Assembly (NCBI RefSeq): GCF_010692325.1
Contig: NZ_JAAHHW010000023.1
Location: forward strand, 26,006-90,005
Direction of reading: 5' to 3'
Source of the DNA: Moorena sp. SIO3I8
GTDB lineage: Bacteria > Cyanobacteriota > Cyanobacteriia > Cyanobacteriales > Coleofasciculaceae
DNA: 64,000 nt
The notes under the pieces were generated by a model. It was not told the DNA's origin. It searched no databases and saw only the letters and a program-made list of their open reading frames with translations. The position numbers were made by a program, and so were the translations under genes. Positions 58,493 to 64,000 of the stretch are shown piece by piece. Each line of letters begins with the position of its first letter. The stretch's first letter is position 1.

Positions 58493-59265
58493 AATTACCT
58501 CCTCTCCCAGAATATCAACAATCGGTTTCAGCCAAATTTGACAGGTAATTTCACTAGGATTTTCTCTGACACCTTTAAGTGTGCTTCAGTTTCCCAGAAA
58601 TGATTAATTCTGCAACAAAATTTTACATGAAAGGGTATTGACAGGGTAATATAACTGGTATCTACCTTTGTGTAGCAAGGGATACAGCATATTAATAAAA
58701 AAAAAGATCGGTCAAGTTTTGGTTAACCCCAATGCTTGACCGAATTCTATTGTGTAAACGTCAACAAGTACAGCTTAACTGCATTCAAATCTGAATAACT
58801 ACTGATCAACTAATACATTCGTCAGTGGTCAGTGGTCAGCCATTGGCTGATAGCTGTTCGCTTAGCGTGCGCGTAGCCCATAAGCTGATAGCTTAAAAAT
58901 AAGCTCCACAATTCCTAGTCACCAGGGCGTCAAACCCTGGCAAAACCCTATCCTAGTCTACGTATAAATATCGAATCAAGGTGGTCATAACCTCACCGGG
59001 GTTTTCGGTAGGCTCGATAGCTTTTATAGGAACTGCCCACCGACAGTAACTTAATTATAAAATAGTACTTAATTGTCTACATTTTTAATAAAATTAATCC
59101 TCAGGTCGGCAGTGCATAATACCAATTTAAAACCTGACAATCTCGAAGGTAAGCACTGCCCACCCTACGCCAGCAGCGCGATCATGCTCTTGCCTATTAC
59201 CTATTACCTATTACCTATTGCCTATTGCCTATTGCCTATTGCCTATTGCCTATTGCCTTAGCCAA
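58493..59265. other. long spacer, mostly empty
   Basis: Terminator-like hairpin at 58692-58743; CAGTGGT and CTGATAG units with a GTTCGCTTAGCGTGCGCGTAG repeat (about 58815-58890); a GGCAGTGC...GCACTGCCCACC element (about 59105-59163); TTACCTA/TTGCCTA 7-bp array (59191-59259). No gene. Confidence 0.65.
58692..58743 (-). terminator. probable intrinsic terminator (minus strand)
   Basis: TCGGTCAAG (58708-58716) pairs with CTTGACCGA (58735-58743), with an inner CCAA/TTGG pairing, followed on the minus strand by TCTTTTTTTTTATT. It could end transcripts from the sulfotransferase genes upstream, though it is 520 bp from the nearest stop. Confidence 0.55.
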
Positions 59266-59907
59266 CTACGCCATCCCAAACTTATAATTGCCATACTTAA
59301 TGTCATACCAAAATAAATTAGCAACTCTATCTATAGACTCCTGATTATAATAATTAGTGTAATCATTATGTTTGTCTTGCTCTATCTTCGGACAATTCAG
59401 CTTCAGTCCTAGCAGAGACTCCAAGAAAGTTACGTCTGATTCTAGAGTTTCAAAACGGATAACATAATCCACAAGAAACGTGTTATCCTCATCAAGTGCC
59501 GAGTAAGACAGTGAGTAAGCCGACAAATCAGTTAAGTGCTTACCTGCCTTGATATCCCATGATTTTCCTTTAGTGATCCACTCTGTAAAGGGCATTTTTT
59601 TGTTAGGATTGTACTGTTGTTTCTCCCAAAAGTAGAAGCCATTGTGATCAGGATTTCCAAAGGAGTACACAGAGACAAGCATATCCCAGGGGTTTCTAAC
59701 AGAAGTGAATTTGAAGTAGCTATTCCAATCCCAACCCATGCGTTCAAAATGCTGTTGAACCATAGATGCTGGCACATGGGGATGGTTGTATCGCGGTTTA
59801 TCTGTACTAACAATATCACTGTAAGGATCTAGTGCTTGTCTAATCGTAGTATCACCAGACCTGGGCTTGCCAATGAATACGAATTTATGCTTGTGTGATA
59901 GTCTCAT
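59266..59907 (-). CDS. sulfotransferase, paralogue 1
   Basis: 213 aa, sulfotransferase-family-2-like. FVFIGKPRSGDTTIRQALDP is the PAPS-binding loop and FKFTSVRNPWDMLVSVYSF the 3'-phosphate motif, followed by PFTEWITKG and DYVIRFETLESD. It probably sulfates a glycan made by the adjacent transferase. About half identical to the gene at 60286, from which it is separated by 378 bp of arrays. The PAPS loop reads RSGDTT against KCASTS in the paralogue. Confidence 0.9.
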   Translation of the reverse strand: MRLSHKHKFVFIGKPRSGDTTIRQALDPYSDIVSTDKPRYNHPHVPASMVQQHFERMGWDWNSYFKFTSVRNPWDMLVSVYSFGNPDHNGFYFWEKQQYNPNKKMPFTEWITKGKSWDIKAGKHLTDLSAYSLSYSALDEDNTFLVDYVIRFETLESDVTFLESLLGLKLNCPKIEQDKHNDYTNYYNQESIDRVANLFWYDIKYGNYKFGMA

Positions 59908-60285
59908 TTTATAGCAGTTATTAATTGGATGAGGGAAAAAGTCCTGGGTTTTAGGGAGTAGGGAGTAGGGAGTAGGGAGTAGGGAGTAGGGTGTAGGGAG
60001 TAGGGAGTAGGGAGTAGGGAGTAGGGAGTAGGGAGTAGGAGTAATAAATTTGACTGTATCTTATAGGTCTTATCAACACTATATTTTATAGTTCAACACT
60101 CAAAAATTAGCACTGATAACTGAGCACTGAGCACTCAAAAATTATCTAGCGTTTCCTAGTAAGCGTGAGGTACATCTAAATTTTATTCCCTGTTCCCTGT
60201 TCCCTGTTCCCTGCTCCCTGCTCCCTGTTCCCTATTCCCTATTCCCTATTCCCTATTCCCTATTCCCTATTCCCTATTCCCTAGT
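59908..60285. repeat. 7-bp arrays between sulfotransferase paralogues
   Basis: GGGAGTA array (59952-60040), then AGCACTCAAAAATT units, TCTAGCGTTTCC...GTGAGGTACATC (left end of the GAGGTACA element, about 60143-60175), and TTCCCTG/TTCCCTA array (60185-60283). The two arrays are complementary in type and could form a large cruciform. Confidence 0.85.
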
Positions 60286-60957
60286 TTAAAAAGAATACTT
60301 TCCGTAGTTGATATCATACTCAAACATTTCGGAGACTATTGCTTTGGATTCGCTATCATAATACTGGCTATAGTGGTCATGCTTGCTAGTATTTATCTTC
60401 AAAGAATCTAGCTTTAGTCCTAGCTTTGACGAAACAAAATCTAAGTCTTCCTCTAGGTGTTCAACACGAATAACATAATCGACGAGGAAATTATTTTGAT
60501 CATCAAGAACATAGTAAGGAAGGGTATAGCTATACAAATCATCAAGAAATTTTTGCTGCTTCAAGTCCCAAGATTTGCCAGTCTTAATCCACTGCTTGAA
60601 TGGCATCCTGGTGTTTGGGTTATAGGGGTATTTTTCGATAATGTCTTGGGATACACTGACTACTCTTGGTTTTTCCCACCAATAAATACCTCGATGATCT
60701 GGCTTGGCATAGAAGTACAGAGAAACCAGCATATCCCAAGGGTTTCGGATACTAATAAACTTGAAGTAGCTGTTCCAGTTCCAACCCATACGCTCAAAAT
60801 GCTGCTTTAACAGAGATGCTGGAACATGGTGATGGTAATGTCGCTTCTGATCCGTACTCCAAACATCGGTGTAAGGATCCAATGCCTTACGAATACTAGT
60901 ACTAGCACACTTAGGTTTGCTGAGGAATACAAACTTATGCTTGTGGGATATTCTCAT
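60286..60957 (-). CDS. sulfotransferase, paralogue 2
   Basis: 223 aa. FVFLSKPKCASTSIRKALDP is a canonical PAPS loop and FKFISIRNPWDMLVSLYFY the 3'-phosphate motif. DYVIRVEHLEEDLDFV and KHDHYSQYYDSES follow. It has a 14-residue loop (RVVSVSQDIIEKYP) missing in paralogue 1. Its ATG overlaps the stop of the large glycosyltransferase gene upstream (ATGA), so it is translated together with it and likely sulfates its product. Confidence 0.92.
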   Translation of the reverse strand: MRISHKHKFVFLSKPKCASTSIRKALDPYTDVWSTDQKRHYHHHVPASLLKQHFERMGWNWNSYFKFISIRNPWDMLVSLYFYAKPDHRGIYWWEKPRVVSVSQDIIEKYPYNPNTRMPFKQWIKTGKSWDLKQQKFLDDLYSYTLPYYVLDDQNNFLVDYVIRVEHLEEDLDFVSSKLGLKLDSLKINTSKHDHYSQYYDSESKAIVSEMFEYDINYGKYSF

Positions 60958-63845
60958 GATAACTGTTGATAGATGTCCGATTTGACAATGGATTTTAAAA
61001 AATAATCGTTGCTCAGCTTTTCTTTAATCGGGTGCTGCTGCAGGTAGTGGTGGGTTTCCTCAATTAAAGCAAAATCCTCAGCTTTGGCTGCTGCTTCTTG
61101 TCTAGACTGGAAGTAAAGGGGATAGTCTTCGCCCAAATACTCTTTTACAGCTGGCAGCGGATTGACTAAAACCGGAGTATTTCTGACGATACACTCAATG
61201 ATCGCGTTATTGGCACTGGTGTCATACAACTCCAAATAAGCAATATTCTTTGACAAGACTTCATCATACTCATCATTGGGCAAATAATCAACTATCTGCA
61301 CATAACTGTAATTGGGCTGTAAATTAAATACTTGTTTTTCAGTGTGTAACATCTCCCCAGAATAGGGTTTACGTAACACCACCTTTTTGTAGTTTTTTAC
61401 CGGTAAATAGTAGATAGAGTGCATCTTCCGCAACCAAATTCCAATTTGGATAATAGTTGGCTCAGGATTTGCCAAAAACTTATCCATCGAAAACTTGACA
61501 TCTGGGGTTTCCGTAGGATGGATGATGCTGACAATCGGCACATCTAGCTGCTTTTGGAGCCATCGACGAGAGTCTTCAGATAAACAAAATAGACCTTGAC
61601 AATACTTAATACTCTCTTGCCACAACTGACTTGCAAATATTCTCTGAGGTGACAGGTGTTCTTGAAACCATTTAGGGGCATAGGGAGGGCAATGGATGAA
61701 TCCAATCCAAGGCTCTGTATAAGCAGTTGGGGTGTTGTTACAATCTCCAGGATCCGAACCCCAGGCAAATTTCTTTTCTATGAAGCCATCCACCAAGATT
61801 CCAGCATCATTATGTAACGCTTTCAAGCTATTCATCGCATAAGACCATCCAGAGCGATGCTCCCCATAATGATACTGTAAAGCAGAGGCAAGATTGAGTT
61901 TTTTCGGATAATCCCCAGAGTCTTCAAACCCTGAATCCTGCTCTTCAGTTTGGGAGACATCAAGGCTTCCATTACCATTGGATTTCTCAGTTAGCGGTAC
62001 ATAATACTCCTGTAAAATTTTTTTCTCAAAATCAACCGTTGATTCAAACCGCCTGTTATAGGATTGAGGGTCTTCTAGGTAAATTCCTAAAGGTTCCCTC
62101 AACAGCATGAATTTAGACCCGTTAGTTGAACAACGTAACCAAAATTCCCAATCAGCACTCGCGCCATACTCAATTTCATCGAAATAGCCATTTTTTTCAT
62201 GGACACTCTTCCGCCAGACCGGCATACAATGGGGAAGATTTTGGGAGCCTATTTTACCTTTTTCCTCCCCTTCAGCCCACCACTTTTCTTGAAAAAAGTC
62301 TTCGGTTCCAAAATACTCCGGAAATCCCACATACCAGACAGCATGAGCCGTATTATTATCCCAGGTTTCATTGGGTTGCATCGTAACTTTCAGAGGAGCG
62401 CAAACTACGTCCACATCAGGATGCTCATCCAAAGCTCTCATATGTTCTTCGATATGTCTGGGAGCTCTGCGGTCATCCAGATTAGCGTTGGTAATATAGT
62501 GACCACGGGCTAGTCGAATGCTCATGTTCCAAACTTCATACAGCCCTGGGTCTTCATCCAATTTTATATAGATAATATTGGGATACCTGGTCATATACTT
62601 TTTAATCACAGGCTCTTCATTTCCCGGAGAATTGGGATTGACCAATAGTAATTCACATTCAGCAAAAACCGTCTGCTGGGTAATATCCTTGAGGAAGTGT
62701 TCAATATACTTATCCCCTTTAAAGACTGATGTGATGATGGATACTTTGGGTTTCCATTTATAGGTACTAAATGGTCGATTAAGCAGAGTAGAGCGTATTA
62801 GCTCTTGCCATTCCGGTAGGTTACTGAATGGATAAGAATTGAATGGAGAACCATAAGCCGCTGAAAATGTTGTAAACTGCTCTATCCAATCGGAAATAGT
62901 TTCGGTTGGTTGATAAGGGGTAATGCTCAGGGAGTTTTTTAACTGCTCAGCCATAGTGGTGAAATTCCCAGAATGATAAGACTTCCAGGCTAACCAAACC
63001 AAGGAATTATAATCATGATTTTTAGTATTGGTATGGCTATAGACCGGATTCTGAGCATCAGGTAATCTGGGTTTATATATAATCGGTTGTTTACTGTTTT
63101 GATAAATTGTCAAGAATTGCTGAACGATATAGTTATCAATGTGACCAATTAAGTCATAATCAACTTTGTTGATATCAGCTTTTTCTTGATAAGAATGATA
63201 CCGAGTTGGAGCAAATATTTTGGTAAAATTAAGGGCTGATTTTTGCCAAATTTCGTAGCTATAGTTGGTGGAGTGCTTGACATGATAGGCAACGGGAGAC
63301 ACTAAGTCTTTTATGGTTAACCCCTGTTGCCAAGCAATCACTGGTACCCAGAAATCCCAAAAGGGAATACCAAGGCAAAAGTCAGAGGATGGGAATTTTT
63401 CCAGCAGTTCTTTTTCAAAAAAGAACACATCAACCCCAACATCGTAAATCTCGCCGTTGATTGATTCAGCAGTATCAACATCGACTCGTGAAGCGAGCAG
63501 GATAGAGTTTTGAGTTTGCTCTCGAATAAATTCTGTAAAATCCTGCTCAGCTTTTAAGATAATATCTGCGTTAACAATTCCACAGATTTGGCTACCGTAC
63601 TCACGCAAATAGGATAAGAGGTCATCAATGTAAACATAAGGCTTACCATAATGCTCTCGTCCATCCCGAAATACTCTGTGAAATTTAATGTCTTGATATA
63701 AAGGCTGGAGTTTCTCAATCTCTTCTAGAATATTTAATGAAACAACCTCAAATCCTAGATTAAGCCAACTATTAATAGCTGCTTGTTGCTTATGAACATT
63801 TCCTGGTGCAATACTGGTTACGATGACAAGGGTTTCAGTTGTCAT
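60954..63845 (-). CDS. three-domain glycosyltransferase
   Basis: 963 aa. Residues 1-270 are an N-terminal nucleotide-sugar-transferase-like domain ([39 protein letters not shown]). A GT2 domain begins near 362 ([28 protein letters not shown] as the DxD-like site, [11 protein letters not shown]). The last part (about 640-960) is GT4-like without an obvious donor EX7E core ([34 protein letters not shown]). It probably makes more than one linkage. ATG at 63843-63845, inside an AATGAC(T/A) repeat. It is the first gene of a glycosyltransferase-sulfotransferase unit. Confidence 0.88.
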   Translation of the reverse strand: MTTETLVIVTSIAPGNVHKQQAAINSWLNLGFEVVSLNILEEIEKLQPLYQDIKFHRVFRDGREHYGKPYVYIDDLLSYLREYGSQICGIVNADIILKAEQDFTEFIREQTQNSILLASRVDVDTAESINGEIYDVGVDVFFFEKELLEKFPSSDFCLGIPFWDFWVPVIAWQQGLTIKDLVSPVAYHVKHSTNYSYEIWQKSALNFTKIFAPTRYHSYQEKADINKVDYDLIGHIDNYIVQQFLTIYQNSKQPIIYKPRLPDAQNPVYSHTNTKNHDYNSLVWLAWKSYHSGNFTTMAEQLKNSLSITPYQPTETISDWIEQFTTFSAAYGSPFNSYPFSNLPEWQELIRSTLLNRPFSTYKWKPKVSIITSVFKGDKYIEHFLKDITQQTVFAECELLLVNPNSPGNEEPVIKKYMTRYPNIIYIKLDEDPGLYEVWNMSIRLARGHYITNANLDDRRAPRHIEEHMRALDEHPDVDVVCAPLKVTMQPNETWDNNTAHAVWYVGFPEYFGTEDFFQEKWWAEGEEKGKIGSQNLPHCMPVWRKSVHEKNGYFDEIEYGASADWEFWLRCSTNGSKFMLLREPLGIYLEDPQSYNRRFESTVDFEKKILQEYYVPLTEKSNGNGSLDVSQTEEQDSGFEDSGDYPKKLNLASALQYHYGEHRSGWSYAMNSLKALHNDAGILVDGFIEKKFAWGSDPGDCNNTPTAYTEPWIGFIHCPPYAPKWFQEHLSPQRIFASQLWQESIKYCQGLFCLSEDSRRWLQKQLDVPIVSIIHPTETPDVKFSMDKFLANPEPTIIQIGIWLRKMHSIYYLPVKNYKKVVLRKPYSGEMLHTEKQVFNLQPNYSYVQIVDYLPNDEYDEVLSKNIAYLELYDTSANNAIIECIVRNTPVLVNPLPAVKEYLGEDYPLYFQSRQEAAAKAEDFALIEETHHYLQQHPIKEKLSNDYFLKSIVKSDIYQQLS

Positions 63846-63867
63846 TAGTCATTGGTCCTTGAGGAAA

Positions 63868-64000
63868 GGGAACAGGGAGTAGGGAGTAGGGAGTAGGGAG
63901 TAGGGAGTAGGGAGTAGGGAGTAGGGAGTAGGGAGTAGGGAGTAGGGAGTAGGGAGTAGGGAGTAGGGAGTAGGGAGTAGGGAGTAGGGAGTAGGGAGTA
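63868..64000. repeat. 7-bp GGGAGTA array at the right edge
   Basis: About eighteen nearly perfect GGGAGTA units, continuing past the window. It lies immediately upstream of the three-domain glycosyltransferase start. Confidence 0.97.

Overview
The window looks like chromosome of a large-genome filamentous cyanobacterium of the Moorena (Moorea)/Oscillatoriales kind. Reasons: many HIP1-type GCGATCGC sites, dozens of 7-bp tandem arrays (the STRR type known from filamentous cyanobacteria), a dispersed TTCGCGTAGCGTGGCC repeat family, Uma2 genes, Ser/Thr kinase-TPR proteins, huge TPR-glycosyltransferase fusions, and Ni-superoxide dismutase with its maturation protease. The genus is inferred from sequence style only. 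No tRNA, rRNA, CRISPR array or complete transposase gene was recognised.

Layout. 1-17 kb: a left-truncated GT4 glycosyltransferase, a NERD-nuclease/SF1 helicase, an isochorismatase-type hydrolase, an antitoxin whose PIN toxin is cut off, a Trypco1 + trypsin-STAND-WD40 conflict module, a secreted unknown, a VWA lipoprotein, an EamA transporter and a kinase-TPR receptor. 18-24 kb: a NACHT-membrane protein with a small partner sharing its N-terminus, a broken oxidoreductase, a CAP-domain secreted protein and three tandem coiled-coil paralogues. 25-40 kb: a cytidylyltransferase, transketolase and HAD phosphatase group, polyphosphate kinase, sodN/sodX, an antitoxin with a Doc toxin remnant, and the decayed ATP-grasp + ABC exporter part of a graspetide (microviridin-type) locus. 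40-64 kb: glycan biology, with TPR-GT2-GT4, TPR-only and FkbM-TPR-GT proteins, several glycosyltransferases and three sulfotransferases, probably for a sulfated or methylated surface polysaccharide. It is interrupted by a tandemly duplicated secreted-protein locus and by PD-(D/E)XK and Uma2 nuclease genes.

The strongest theme is repeat invasion. Nearly every spacer is built from 7-bp arrays, short palindromic MITE-like elements and HIP-containing inverted repeats. Several have entered reading frames: inside the cytidylyltransferase, the ABC ATPase domain, the TPR-GT linker and a GT2 fold, as the N-terminus of the ATP-grasp enzyme, and as REQ/GSRE tails on four proteins. Others sit exactly where genes break (PIN toxin, Doc toxin, alcohol dehydrogenase). 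Two repeat observations may be new: 7-bp arrays carried inside elements with ~29-bp inverted ends that contain GAGGTACA, and a MITE family with a common C/G-rich core but different termini, one copy with a clean 8-bp target duplication and another with a filled/empty-site pair in this window.

The two most system-like loci are the Trypco1/protease/STAND/14-blade WD40 pair and the NACHT protein with its small partner. Both fit NTP-dependent immune or conflict signalling.
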